Source: Candidatus Kuenenia stuttgartensis
GTDB taxonomy: Bacteria; Planctomycetota; Planctomycetia; Pirellulales; UBA1268
DNA: 35,306 nt
Reading direction: 5' to 3'
Assembly (NCBI GenBank): GCA_945865325.1
Contig: CAMBFA010000020.1
Coordinates: 1-35,306 of the forward strand
This document shows positions 7,942-16,545 of this stretch, piece after piece. How positions within the stretch are numbered: position 1 is the first letter of the stretch; every line of letters begins with the position of its first letter. A program made the translations under genes and the position numbers. Below the pieces are notes generated by a model. The model worked only from the letters and a program-made list of their open reading frames with translations, was not told the origin of the DNA and searched no databases.

Positions 7942-9263
7942 CGGTCGTCCTTTCCCTCCTCCATCGCCCCGGCGCCGGCCCGCGACAGGAGCCACCACCC
8001 GAGGATCAGCTGGACCAGGAGCGCGGCGAGGCCTGCGCGGGGGTGCCCGGTGATCGCGTAGACGGCGCCGAACACGAGGCTGGCGACGAATCCGGCGAGC
8101 TTCGAGCCGACGTTGAGCAGGCCGAAGGTGGCGCCGTAGCGACCCGCCGGTGCGAGCACCGCCACGGCTGCCCGGATCACGCTCGCGGCCCCGCCGAGCA
8201 CCAGCGCCAGGAGGACGGCCATCGCCGTGAGCTGCGGACGGGTCGTCACGAACCCCGCCGACCCGAGCACGATCCCCCAGCCGACGAGGGAGAGCGACAG
8301 CATCGGCCAACGGCCGAATCGAGTCGACAGCCATCCGACGGCCAGCGCCCCGGGGAGGGCGACGCACTGGACGAGAAGCACGAGGCCGACGAGCGCCGGC
8401 GGATCGAGATGAAACTCCTCGAGGGCGACCGAGGAGAATTGGCTGACCGCCGTCTGCATCGCGCCGAGAATGAGCATCGCGCCGCCGAGGACGCTGCCGA
8501 GGCGCCCGTAGCCCTCGTCACCACGGAGCAGCGCCCGGGCGAAGCTGGTCAGTTCGCCGGACGAGGTCGCCGCGTGGGCGCTGCTGTGACCGGCGCCGAA
8601 GCGCATCCAGAAGGACGGAATGGAGAACACAATCCACCATCCTCCCATGATCACAAACGCCGTGCGGAGCGCCCCTGCGTCGGTCAGCCCCAGCGACGCC
8701 CGGGCCGCGAACACCCGGGTGGCGAGGATCAGGGCTACCGCCCCCCCCGCATAGCCGGCGGCATAACCGATGGCCGAGAGCCGGTCGGCCTGCGCCCCCC
8801 GGGCGATCCGCGGGAGCAGACTCCCGGTGAAGATCGCCGCCATGTCGAACCCAACGGCGGCGACGACGACGGCCACGACGATCAGGACACGCGCCGACGG
8901 GGCGAGGGCCGCCAGGAGGAATGAGGCCGCACCACCGGCGACGATGCTCGTCATAAGGGCGCGGTGGTGGCCGTGCGTCCGATCGGCCCAGGCCGCCACC
9001 CACGGAGCGGCCAGCGCCGTCACGAGCATCGCCACGGCCAGCGTCCAGGCCCACACCACGCCCCCCGGCACCCCCCACGGCTCACCGGCGAAAACCACCT
9101 TCTCGATGTAGGCGACCAGGAGCGTGATCGAGATCGTCGAGAAAGCGCTCGCTGCCCAGTCGAGGAGCACCCACGCGAAGGCCTCGAAGCGGGGGGAAGC
9201 GGCAACGGCTCCCTCGGCATCATCGGGCCGGGCGAGCGGACCATCGGAGGCGCTGTTCGACAT
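7929..9263 (-). CDS. MFS transporter, Atg22/UMF1-like
   Basis: A 444-residue polytopic membrane protein with about 12 hydrophobic helices and a central loop near residues 215-240. [22 protein letters not shown] (about 28-49) carries the DWAxSxF signature of the UMF1/Atg22 branch of the major facilitator superfamily. [15 protein letters not shown] is the loop 2-3 motif. Bacterial members are largely uncharacterised; the yeast relative exports amino acids from the vacuole. The substrate here is unknown. It starts 8 bases after the 135-residue membrane protein gene, and its 3' end overlaps dtd. This makes a three-gene unit with a transporter, which may only reflect dense packing. Confidence 0.88.
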   Translation of the reverse strand: MSNSASDGPLARPDDAEGAVAASPRFEAFAWVLLDWAASAFSTISITLLVAYIEKVVFAGEPWGVPGGVVWAWTLAVAMLVTALAAPWVAAWADRTHGHHRALMTSIVAGGAASFLLAALAPSARVLIVVAVVVAAVGFDMAAIFTGSLLPRIARGAQADRLSAIGYAAGYAGGAVALILATRVFAARASLGLTDAGALRTAFVIMGGWWIVFSIPSFWMRFGAGHSSAHAATSSGELTSFARALLRGDEGYGRLGSVLGGAMLILGAMQTAVSQFSSVALEEFHLDPPALVGLVLLVQCVALPGALAVGWLSTRFGRWPMLSLSLVGWGIVLGSAGFVTTRPQLTAMAVLLALVLGGAASVIRAAVAVLAPAGRYGATFGLLNVGSKLAGFVASLVFGAVYAITGHPRAGLAALLVQLILGWWLLSRAGAGAMEEGKDDRCGA

Positions 9264-9271
9264 GGGGGTGA

Positions 9272-9679
9272 TCAGGCTTCCGCGGAAGGTGACGAGGGAG
9301 CCCCGCCCTGGGCGCTAGAGTCGATTTCTTCCCCGGTGACACTTTCCGTCGGCGTCCTGTCCCCCGTGTCTCCGCCGGAGGTGATCACCCGCAGCCGCCG
9401 GAGCACCTGGGTGCGGTAACTGACGATCGGCGGCAGGGCCACGAGCATCGCCACGAGGAGGAGCACGGCATCGGAGAAGCGTCCCCGCTGCAGCGACCAG
9501 ACGAGCAGCCCGAGGGCAACGACGGTGTAGAGGCCGAGGACGAGGGAGGCGCGGAAGGCACTGCGGCGCAGCCCCGCAGCACTCCGGTCATCCGCCGGCC
9601 CCGCGGCAGCCGCTGGCGGCCCTTCCGCATCCGCAGGTGGGGTCGCGGCATCTGGTTCCTTCGGCTCCGGGTCTGTCAT
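9272..9679 (-). CDS. Small two-helix membrane protein, unknown
   Basis: A 135-residue protein in three parts. The first is an acidic, Pro/Ala-rich N-terminal tail (residues 1-35). The second is a membrane hairpin, SLVLGLYTVVALGLLVWSL and FSDAVLLLVAMLVALPPIVSY (about 44-88). The third is a basic then acidic C-terminal tail. The start MTDPEPKEP is chosen because GGAAGGA lies about 11 bases upstream; the open frame continues 29 codons further without family-like sequence. The two low-complexity tails suggest a small scaffold or anchor rather than an enzyme. It is first in a unit with the MFS transporter and dtd and is 156 bases after rarA. No function can be assigned. Confidence 0.65.
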   Translation of the reverse strand: MTDPEPKEPDAATPPADAEGPPAAAAGPADDRSAAGLRRSAFRASLVLGLYTVVALGLLVWSLQRGRFSDAVLLLVAMLVALPPIVSYRTQVLRRLRVITSGGDTGDRTPTESVTGEEIDSSAQGGAPSSPSAEA

Positions 9680-9835
9680 CGCGATCGATTCCTTCCCATC
9701 GTCCCCCGGGCATCCGACCTGATCTCTGTCGGGCCTCAATGGTACTTCGCTGCCGACACGCTTCACAGGGAAGCCTCACCCCACCGCCCGAGAGGTCGAT
9801 CGACGGCCCGACGGATCGTCCCCGGCCTTCGTCCG

Positions 9836-11149
9836 TCACCCCCCGGCGAGCCGGCGGCGGATCTCCTCGAGCCGAAGGGCGAGATCGCGCTCCTCCCCCC
9901 GGTCGGTCGGCTCGTAATACCGTTTCTCGACCCCGAGATAATCCTGGGCAGCGATGCCGTCGGGATGGTCGTGGGCATAGCGGTATCCCTCCCCGCGGCC
10001 GAAGGCCTTCGCCGCCGCCGAATGACGGTCTTGAAGATGCCGGGGGACCGGGATCACGCCCCGTTCGCGAACATCACGACGGGCCGCCGCGATCGCCGTC
10101 GTGCAGGCGTTGCTCTTGGGAGCCAGCGCCAGGTAAGTGACGGCCTGCGACAGGGGGAGTTGGCACTCGGGGAGGCCGACGAACTCGGTCGCCTGCATCG
10201 CTGCCACCGCCACCATGAGTGCCCGCGGGTCGGCATTGCCGACATCCTCGCTGGCGAGGATCACCAGACGGCGGGTAAGGAAGCGGACATCCTCCCCCCC
10301 CTCGAGCATCCGCGCGAGCCAGTAGAGACCGGCGTCGGGATCGCTACCGCGGATGCTCTTGATGAGGGCGCTGGCACAGTCGTAATGGGTGTCGCCGGCA
10401 TCGTAGACAAGCGCCTTGCGCTGGACACTCTCGCGGGCCAGGTCGACGTTGAAAACGAGGGGACGGCGCGTCTCGGAGAGGACCCCGATCTCGAGCGCCC
10501 CCAGCGCCCGGCGGGCATCGCCGTCGGACGACTCGACGAGGAACATCAGGGCATCGTCGTCGATCGAGACCTGCTCCGCCCCGAGCCCGTGCTCACGGTC
10601 GGCAACGGCCCGACGGAGGACCGCGGCGACGTCCGCGGGGGAGAGGGGCTCGAGAGCGAAGAGGCGGCTGCGGCTGACGAGGGCGCTGGTGAGCGCGAAC
10701 GACGGATTCTGCGTCGTCGCGCCGATGAGCGCGATCGTTCCCTGCTCGACATCGGGGAGGAGGACATCCTGCTGGGCCTTGTTGAAGCGATGGATCTCGT
10801 CGACGAACAGGCACGTCCGCTGGTCGTCGTCCTCGAGGCGGCGGCGGGCGGCGTCGAGGACCTCGCGGACCTCCTTCACCCCCGACGCCGTGGCGGAGAG
10901 CTCGACAAACCGACGCCGCGTCTCACGGGCAATGATCTCGGCGAGCGTCGTCTTCCCCACCCCCGGCGGACCGTGGAGGATCACCGACCCGATCCGGTCG
11001 GATTCGACGAGCCGCCGCAGGAGCCGACCGGGCCCGATGACATGCTCCTGCCCCACGTAGTCGGCGAGCCGCCGCGGCCGCATCCGGGCGGCCAACGGTG
11101 CGGCCCGGGCGACGTTGGCGGCTCTCGAGGCGGAGAAGAGGTCGGCCAT
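9836..11149 (-). CDS. rarA: Replication-associated recombination protein A (AAA+ ATPase)
   Basis: A 437-residue member of the RarA/MgsA/WRNIP1 family, clamp-loader-related ATPases that act on stalled forks and single-stranded DNA gaps. The Walker A motif is HGPPGVGKTT (about residues 59-68) and Walker B is LFVDEIHRFNKAQQD (about 114-128). IGATTQNPSFALTSALVSRSRLF carries sensor 1 and the arginine finger. The C-terminal oligomerisation domain is complete, with SIRGSDPDAGLYWLARMLEGGED and YKYPHD-like YRYAHDHPDG. The start at 11149 has GAGGAG four bases upstream. An alternative ATG at 11188 overlaps the stop of the upstream glycosyltransferase (ATGA) and would add 13 residues. Function is near certain; coupling to a glycan gene is probably only gene packing. 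Confidence 0.95.
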   Translation of the reverse strand: MADLFSASRAANVARAAPLAARMRPRRLADYVGQEHVIGPGRLLRRLVESDRIGSVILHGPPGVGKTTLAEIIARETRRRFVELSATASGVKEVREVLDAARRRLEDDDQRTCLFVDEIHRFNKAQQDVLLPDVEQGTIALIGATTQNPSFALTSALVSRSRLFALEPLSPADVAAVLRRAVADREHGLGAEQVSIDDDALMFLVESSDGDARRALGALEIGVLSETRRPLVFNVDLARESVQRKALVYDAGDTHYDCASALIKSIRGSDPDAGLYWLARMLEGGEDVRFLTRRLVILASEDVGNADPRALMVAVAAMQATEFVGLPECQLPLSQAVTYLALAPKSNACTTAIAAARRDVRERGVIPVPRHLQDRHSAAAKAFGRGEGYRYAHDHPDGIAAQDYLGVEKRYYEPTDRGEERDLALRLEEIRRRLAGG

Positions 11150-11184
11150 GGGGCTCCTCGCGGACCTGGGAAGGGGACGTCGAC

Positions 11185-12555
11185 TCATCCGGAGGCAAGG
11201 AGGTGCCGCTGGAGAACGTCGGGGCGGAAGTCGAGATAGAACCGCCCCGGATCTTCGGGCACGACGGGCGTGCTGTCGAACGGCGATTGGCGGGCGTCGA
11301 TGAAGCGGATGGCATGGGTCGCCGAAATCGATCCGATGTAGTCGGCGTAGGCCGGATCATGGAGCGAGTAGGAGGGGATGCCATAGCGGATGGCATCGAA
11401 GAGCACCGTCGAATAGACGGAGACGACCGCCCGCACCAGCGGCAGCAACCGGTCGATCCCACCGCGATTGGCGATCCGAACATTCGGCTCGGCGGCAAAT
11501 CGCTCGTAATCGCGCGGTCCTTCGGCGGGGTGGGAGCGGATCAGGATGCGGACACCATCGTCTCCACGGTGCCGTTCGATGAGGAAGGCGATGTAGGCCC
11601 GGCACGCATCGGCGGTCCTCGGTTGCGTGGCCACCATCACGGTGGCCGCGCCAGTGCAGAAAGCCCTCGTCTCCTCGTCGATCGAGGAATCGGGCTGGAG
11701 GTAATAGCCGATCTCGTCGATTGACGTGGCCGCGAACTCGTGGCCTTCGCGGAGGATCCCCGACCAGTAAGGGCCGTAGGTCAGCATGGTGTCTGGGAAC
11801 AGCGCCCTTTCCCGCACGTCACGCACGGCGGACGGCATGCAGTAGAAGATGTCGTTGCGGTCAATCAGCCCGTGCTGGAACTCGACGACACGGACGCCGC
11901 AGGAGCGCGCCGCGTAGATCAATCCCTCCTTGTGGTAATGGCACAAGAGACCAAGCGTCCGCGGGCGGGCGGCGCGGAGCGCTGATATCCACCCGCCGTA
12001 CCCCGCATGCAATCGGGCCAGGGCGTGCTGGAACGCCATCCCCTCCGGTTGGCTCAACAGTCCGGTCGCGGCGATACGACGATGGACGTCAAGAAGATCC
12101 CGTTTCAGCGCGATCATCTCGGGGCCGGGGAAGCTCCGCCGATGATCCGCGACCTCGTAATCTCCCCACCCTGTGAACCACGCTCGATTGTTCGTTACGA
12201 CGATCCGCTTCGCGGCCGGGATCGCCATGGCAAGCCGATGGAAGGAAGTGGAGACGACGACGCCATCGACGGTCGTCGCCCTCGAGGTATCGACGGCGAA
12301 CATCACGCTCCGATCGCGCACCTCGCGGGGAACAGGTGCGCTGGGCCTCCAAAGTGCCGACAACACCCCCCGCGCCACATAGAAGGCAGGGCTCCAGACG
12401 AGATGGGAGTCATGGGGGAACTTGAACCCCTGGGCGATGAATTGCACCGCCTCCAGCGCGCACTTGACAACGTTGAGATCAGGACGGCAATCGAATACCG
12501 TCAGGTCGGGGAACCGACCGTAGAAGTGTTCTTTAATCTGCGAAAAAGTCGTCAT
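11185..12555 (-). CDS. Putative GT-B glycosyltransferase, Kdo-transferase-like
   Basis: A 456-residue soluble protein whose C-terminal half resembles the capsule polysaccharide (KpsC/KpsS) glycosyltransferase fold. VVEFQHGLIDRND (about 224-236) is an acceptor/donor-cleft motif. VATQPRTADACR (QP near 311) and ILIRSHPAEGP (HP near 342) match the spaced QP and HP motifs of beta-Kdo transferases. VVSVYSTVLFDAIRYGIPSY (about 378-397) matches the nucleotide-site Ser-Thr segment. I infer that it transfers the CMP-activated ulosonic acid made by the upstream genes; this is untested. The start MTTFSQIKEHFYGRF has GGAG seven bases upstream, and the frame continues 29 codons with no family-like sequence. 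It is last in the locus, 98 bases after the phosphatase gene. Confidence 0.65.
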   Translation of the reverse strand: MTTFSQIKEHFYGRFPDLTVFDCRPDLNVVKCALEAVQFIAQGFKFPHDSHLVWSPAFYVARGVLSALWRPSAPVPREVRDRSVMFAVDTSRATTVDGVVVSTSFHRLAMAIPAAKRIVVTNNRAWFTGWGDYEVADHRRSFPGPEMIALKRDLLDVHRRIAATGLLSQPEGMAFQHALARLHAGYGGWISALRAARPRTLGLLCHYHKEGLIYAARSCGVRVVEFQHGLIDRNDIFYCMPSAVRDVRERALFPDTMLTYGPYWSGILREGHEFAATSIDEIGYYLQPDSSIDEETRAFCTGAATVMVATQPRTADACRAYIAFLIERHRGDDGVRILIRSHPAEGPRDYERFAAEPNVRIANRGGIDRLLPLVRAVVSVYSTVLFDAIRYGIPSYSLHDPAYADYIGSISATHAIRFIDARQSPFDSTPVVPEDPGRFYLDFRPDVLQRHLLASG

Positions 12556-12653
12556 CGCGGCACTCCGTCGTTTCCTCAGCCATCCGCCCATGCCGCGACG
12601 ATGCACGGCGAAGGCCTCTCCGTAGGGGACGCCGACGGACAATCCCGAGGGTG

Positions 12654-13232
12654 TCAGTGGGCCGGCGTTCGTAAGGATGCCAGCCAGAGCGAAAGGAGCT
12701 CGTCCCGGCGGTGCTGCGGCAGCATTCCCTCAACAAACTCCCGGAATGCACCGTTCCCCCCCGCCGTCTGGAGAACCCTCATCGCGTGGGCCGCCACATA
12801 CGCCGGCGCGTTGGCCGGAGCGGCCGAATATCCCACCGCCTCGAGGAGCGGGATGTCTGGTACGTCATCCCCCACATAGGCACACTCGGCCAGAGGAATG
12901 CCGTATTCCGCAGACAGCCGGGTTGCCTCGGTCAGCTTGTCGCCCACCCCCTGATAGAGACGGTCGATGCCCAGCTTGCGGCAACGTCGGGCCACGATCT
13001 CGGTCGACTCCCCCGTGATCACCACGACCGGAACCCCAGCAAGCCGACAGTACTTCACCCCCGCGCTGTCGTAGGTGTGGAATCGCTTCAATTCGCCGGA
13101 TGGGCTGTCGATATTGTCGTAATACATGCCGCCATCGGTCCACACCCCGTCAATGTCGGTGAACACCAAGCGGATCGTCAGTTGGCCACCGTCGGCCCCC
13201 GCCACCCCCGGCCTCGGAAAGACAAACGCCAT
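12654..13232 (-). CDS. KdsC-like HAD phosphatase
   Basis: A 192-residue capless HAD phosphatase of the KdsC type, which removes phosphate from a 3-deoxy-ulosonic acid phosphate in the cytoplasm. Motif I is FTDIDGVWTDGG with D26 and D28, motif II is VITGES near 71-76, K99 lies in GDK, and motif IV is GDDVPD (121-126). The family member in Kdo synthesis is a tetramer using Mg2+. The substrate here is probably the product of the adjacent NeuB-like synthase. The start overlaps the synthase stop as TAATG, so translation is coupled. The first 20 residues are an unusual extension before the HAD fold, so an internal start is possible, but overlap supports the long form. Confidence 0.88.
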   Translation of the reverse strand: MAFVFPRPGVAGADGGQLTIRLVFTDIDGVWTDGGMYYDNIDSPSGELKRFHTYDSAGVKYCRLAGVPVVVITGESTEIVARRCRKLGIDRLYQGVGDKLTEATRLSAEYGIPLAECAYVGDDVPDIPLLEAVGYSAAPANAPAYVAAHAMRVLQTAGGNGAFREFVEGMLPQHRRDELLSLWLASLRTPAH

Positions 13233-14326
13233 TACCGGCCCTCCGCGGGAGCGGCTGCCGACACATCCTCGGCCTGGACAAGCTCGCCGGCCAGGAGTCG
13301 CCGCAGCGCACGGCCACCGACGACGAGCCCCCGCTGCGACCAGCGCAGCCCACTGCCGGGCGAGAGCAGATGGAGATCCTCCTCGCGGACGATCCCCCCC
13401 TCCTCGATGTCCACTTTAGCAGCCACGGATCGCTCGAGCTTGTGCTTCGCGGCGGTAACGGCTGGATCGATAAACAGGGCTTCCCTCCCCATCGATCGCT
13501 CCATCAGGCGGATATCGCGCACCATGCGGGAAACACCGTCCGGCCCGAGCGATCCGGCCTGATCGGTGCCCTTCATCCGCCGGTCGAGCGTGACATGCTT
13601 CTCGATGACCCTGGCGCCGAGTGCCACCGCAGCGACCGGGGCGGAAATCCCGATTGTATGATCAGAATAACCGATCTCGTACCCGGGAAACTCCCTCTGC
13701 AGATACCGGACCGTGAGCAGGTTCGTGTTGTCCGGGTGGGTCGGATACTCGCTCACGCAGTGGAGGATCGTGATCCGTTCATGCCGCTTCGTGATCACCT
13801 CGAGGGCGGCGTCGAGATCGGCGCGATCGGCCATCCCGGTCGAGAGGATGATCGGGATCCGCGTGTCGGCGAGTGCTGCGAGGAGCGGTAGATTCGTGAG
13901 ATCCCGACTGGCGACCTTAAGTTTGTCTGGGGTGAAGTGGTCGAGGATCGAGAGACAACCGATGGCACAGAGCGTCTCGACAAAGTCGAACCCAAACGAC
14001 TTCGCGTAGCCGTAAAGCTCGAAATGCTGCTCGTCGGACAACTCTAACCGGGCACGGTGCTCGCCGTAGGTCGCCCCGAAGGAGTGGGACGAAACGTAGG
14101 GCCGCGCCATCTCAGAACGGCTCAACTCATGGGCGAGATCGCGCTTGGTGAACTTCACCGCATCGAGCCGCGGCAGATCGAGTCGGAAGTCATCCTCGAC
14201 AATCGGCCTGGCCAGCATCTCGATGAGCAGTTTGGCGAGATCGACCGATCCGTTGTGGTTTTGACCGATCTCACCGATGATATAGGTATGCATGAAGACT
14301 CTGGCAGGAAGCTGACCGAACGTCAC
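13232..14326 (-). CDS. NeuB/SpsE-like ulosonic acid synthase
   Basis: A 364-residue PEP-condensing synthase of the sialic acid synthase family, joining phosphoenolpyruvate to a sugar to make a 3-deoxy-ulosonic acid. A TIM-barrel domain starts at YIIGEIGQNHNGSVDLAK, followed by AVKFTKRD, GATYGEHRARLEL, KVASRDLTNLPLL and IGYSDHTIGI. EKHVTLDRRMKGTDQAGSLGP holds the C-terminal barrel residues. A SAF/antifreeze-like domain (about 295-360, KLERSVAAKVDIEEGGIV) closes the active site of the partner subunit. The start shown is GTG with GGAGG nine bases upstream. An ATG at 14293 begins nearer the conserved sequence and is favoured if the TATAAT just upstream is the -10 box. The substrate is unknown; the coupled phosphatase suggests a phosphorylated sugar. 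Confidence 0.9.
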   Translation of the reverse strand: MTFGQLPARVFMHTYIIGEIGQNHNGSVDLAKLLIEMLARPIVEDDFRLDLPRLDAVKFTKRDLAHELSRSEMARPYVSSHSFGATYGEHRARLELSDEQHFELYGYAKSFGFDFVETLCAIGCLSILDHFTPDKLKVASRDLTNLPLLAALADTRIPIILSTGMADRADLDAALEVITKRHERITILHCVSEYPTHPDNTNLLTVRYLQREFPGYEIGYSDHTIGISAPVAAVALGARVIEKHVTLDRRMKGTDQAGSLGPDGVSRMVRDIRLMERSMGREALFIDPAVTAAKHKLERSVAAKVDIEEGGIVREEDLHLLSPGSGLRWSQRGLVVGGRALRRLLAGELVQAEDVSAAAPAEGR

Positions 14327-14340
14327 ATCTGACGGCCTCC

Positions 14341-14346
14341 ATTATA
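14341..14346 (-). promoter_or_regulatory. TATAAT box upstream of the synthase gene
   Basis: A perfect TATAAT on the minus strand abuts the GGAGG at 14336-14340. As a -10 box it would start transcription near 14334 and leave a leader of about 41 bases to the ATG at 14293. No TTGACA-like -35 lies 17 bases upstream. It may give the synthase, phosphatase and transferase genes an internal promoter. Confidence 0.3.
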
Positions 14347-14394
14347 GGGCGGACCAGAACGCCGCAGCCCCCCTTCCGCCGGATTGCGCTCCTC

Positions 14395-15723
14395 TTACGG
14401 CTCGAGGCCGGTCTCCAATCGGAGCACGCCGGCGGCGAGAAGGCGGTCGACGATCGCCCGGCACTCGACAACATCGGCGCCGAGCCGGTCGGCGATGGCG
14501 AGAAGATCGTTCGTTCCATCGCAGTAGGCGAGGATGTTCGATTGGAGCCGCACCGTGGCCGTCGACCCTTTCACGCTCGTGACGGGGTAGAGCCCACGCG
14601 GCCCCAGCTGCGGCTCGCAGGGCTGCGTGGTATTCGGGAGGCAGTTGCATTCGAGGGCCTCGATGATCGACCGGTAGATGGCATAGCTGCCGGCCAGACC
14701 GACGGGCGTGACAAGCCGATCGTCGTCGAGGCTCGTGTGGTATTCCGGGTAGGTGCTGTGCTTCGAACGCATCACCGAGCAGACCGGGAGCCGCACGCCC
14801 GGCGAGCAATACTGCCGCTCGTCCGAGCCACGCTCGGTGAACGGATAGGCGATGAAGCCGGGGGCGAGACGACCGAGCACATGCCGGGCGACCCGATCCG
14901 CAAGCGTGTCACCATAGGGCGACTCGACCATCGAGACGGCCCGTTCATCCCCGACACAGGTGAGCACGAACCCGGCCAACAGCCGCCTACGGAGGTGTTC
15001 CAGATGCCGGGAAAGGTAGACGATCGAACCGATCGTCTCCGGCACGAAGACGAGCCGGTAGGTGAGCCTCCGTGACGGACGTCCCGCCAGCCACTGCCCG
15101 AGCGCCGTGGCGAGCACCGGCCCAGAAAGCTCGTTGTTGGCCATCGAGGGATGGCAGACGTAGGTCGAGAGGAGCACCTCGTCGGCGCTCTCGCCGGGAA
15201 TCACCAGATCGGCGTAGTCAAGTCTGCCTGGCCCGAGCGTGCTGTCGATCCGCGCCCGGTATCGGCCCGGCGGCAGGGCCGATCGCTGCCGATGCGTGAG
15301 GCAGAACCCCCACGATTCGCGGTAGTACGAAGTGACAAACGGGATCGCATCGGGCTGCTCGGGGAGCGAATGGAGATGGGGCTGGAGCTCCTCGAGATCG
15401 AGCTCGACGTCAACGGGCTGCGAATATCCCATCACATGGAGGGTGTGATCGCGGAGGTCGGCGATCACCGTTCCGTCGGGCCCCAGGAGCGTCGCCGAGC
15501 GGATCGCCCATTCCGGCGGCACGACCCAGTCGAAGACTTTCGTGCCGCTCTCGATGGAGTGCCTCGTGAGCCCCGGCAACCGCTCACCGAGGTAGTCGAG
15601 TGTCTGCCGTACCCCCGGGCCAGTGAGGCTCCGGCAGACGGGAAAGAGATCACGGAGCCAGCGGTGCATGCGCTCGCCAGCAGCGAGACACTCGGGGGAC
15701 CGGGCCCGGGCATCGAGGCTCAT
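14395..15723 (-). CDS. DUF4910 aminopeptidase-like protein
   Basis: A 442-residue protein of the DUF4910/DUF2172 family, an M28-like metallopeptidase fold with a C-terminal winged-helix domain. Candidate zinc ligands are H191 in TYVCHPSMANNELSGP, E229 in VPETIGS, D301 in ERGSDERQYCSPG and H329 in YPEYHTSLDD. The first 130 residues are the family's N-terminal lead-in (MHRWLRDLFPVCRSLTG). Residues from about 375 (SVKGSTATVRLQSNILAYCDG) to the end form the winged helix. Members occur in polysaccharide and O-antigen loci, but I know no established reaction; amide hydrolysis on a sugar or peptide is inference. It sits between the cytidylyltransferase (45-base gap) and the synthase (68-base gap), so it is probably part of the same pathway. 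Confidence 0.85.
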   Translation of the reverse strand: MSLDARARSPECLAAGERMHRWLRDLFPVCRSLTGPGVRQTLDYLGERLPGLTRHSIESGTKVFDWVVPPEWAIRSATLLGPDGTVIADLRDHTLHVMGYSQPVDVELDLEELQPHLHSLPEQPDAIPFVTSYYRESWGFCLTHRQRSALPPGRYRARIDSTLGPGRLDYADLVIPGESADEVLLSTYVCHPSMANNELSGPVLATALGQWLAGRPSRRLTYRLVFVPETIGSIVYLSRHLEHLRRRLLAGFVLTCVGDERAVSMVESPYGDTLADRVARHVLGRLAPGFIAYPFTERGSDERQYCSPGVRLPVCSVMRSKHSTYPEYHTSLDDDRLVTPVGLAGSYAIYRSIIEALECNCLPNTTQPCEPQLGPRGLYPVTSVKGSTATVRLQSNILAYCDGTNDLLAIADRLGADVVECRAIVDRLLAAGVLRLETGLEP

Positions 15724-15768
15724 CGGGCCACCATCCGCGCGCCGATCGGCGGGATTGTCATGCTCATT

Positions 15769-16545
15769 TCATTTCCCGTTGCGTTCGATCGATGCCCGCA
15801 TCGACTCGACGAGCGCCGGATGCCGATCGATGATCGCGGCGATCTGCTCGATCGTGGTCGGAACCACCCCTCCCGCCCCGGACGCCACGGCCCGGACGAC
15901 GTCGAGATCGGCCTGCGTGTCGACGGTCAATCGCCAGGTGGCGATGACCGACTCGAGCGGCACCGGGATGGAGGCGGTGCGGAACCGTTCCGGATGGGTG
16001 TAGACGTAGTTCGTCACGTGCTCGAAGGCCGTCGGGGCCTCGGCCACGCGGGCGACCTCGCGGAGGGCGTCGCAGGTGACGTACTCGGCGAACAGCCCGC
16101 AGTGGGAGAGGATCGACCAGGTGCCATCGCCGAACCGGTAAGCGACGTAATCGGCCCCCGACGAGCGGCCGACCTCAACCAGCGGCGCGATCCCTCCGGG
16201 CAGGAGGAACGGATTGTCGGCACAGACTCTCACGATCTTCGACCAGCCACGGAGATCCGCCGCCCCGAGAAATCTCTCCAGGACGTTGGCCACGCTCCCT
16301 CGGTGGACGGCCACGTCACTGCGGGCGGCAACCTCGATGAGATCGTCGTCGGCCGTTTCGATCGTGGTGGCCAGCACGAGACGCGAAGCCCCGAACTGCT
16401 CAATGAGGCGTCCGAGGATGGTGTCGAGGAGCGATCGCCCCCCGCCCACCTCGGCGAGCATCTTGCGCGGGAGCCGCGTCGATCCGAGCCGTGCCTGGAT
16501 GACGATGCCCCAATCATCATCCGCCGATGCGCCGCCTTGAATCAT
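15769..16545 (-). CDS. SpsF-like cytidylyltransferase
   Basis: A 258-residue nucleotidyltransferase of the SpsF/CMP-sugar type. IVIQARLGSTRLPRKML (about 14-30) is the nucleotide-binding loop, with Arg and Lys contacting the CTP phosphates. VLATTIETADDDLI and RVCADNPFLLPGG carry the base-contact and Mg2+-binding Asp (ADNP). The C-terminal part is helical (TTIEQIAAIIDRHPALVESM). The likely reaction is ulosonic acid plus CTP to CMP-ulosonic acid and pyrophosphate, the activation step for the adjacent synthase. The ATG overlaps the OsmC stop (ATGA). SpsF and a NeuB-like SpsE are also paired in Bacillus spore polysaccharide genes, which supports the call. The exact sugar is open. Confidence 0.85.
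   Translation of the reverse strand: MIQGGASADDDWGIVIQARLGSTRLPRKMLAEVGGGRSLLDTILGRLIEQFGASRLVLATTIETADDDLIEVAARSDVAVHRGSVANVLERFLGAADLRGWSKIVRVCADNPFLLPGGIAPLVEVGRSSGADYVAYRFGDGTWSILSHCGLFAEYVTCDALREVARVAEAPTAFEHVTNYVYTHPERFRTASIPVPLESVIATWRLTVDTQADLDVVRAVASGAGGVVPTTIEQIAAIIDRHPALVESMRASIERNGK

Noticed and set aside
7489-11149. Possible functional link between tRNA-His, dtd and rarA
   Set aside because: Same-strand packing only; no overlap or shared pathway beyond general information processing was visible.
11514-11560. DDG followed by HP in the Kdo-transferase-like protein, resembling bacterial sialyltransferase motifs
   Set aside because: In sialyltransferases the D/E-D/E-G motif lies far upstream of HP; here they are about ten residues apart, so the match is probably chance. 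The QP/HP pattern of Kdo transferases fits better.
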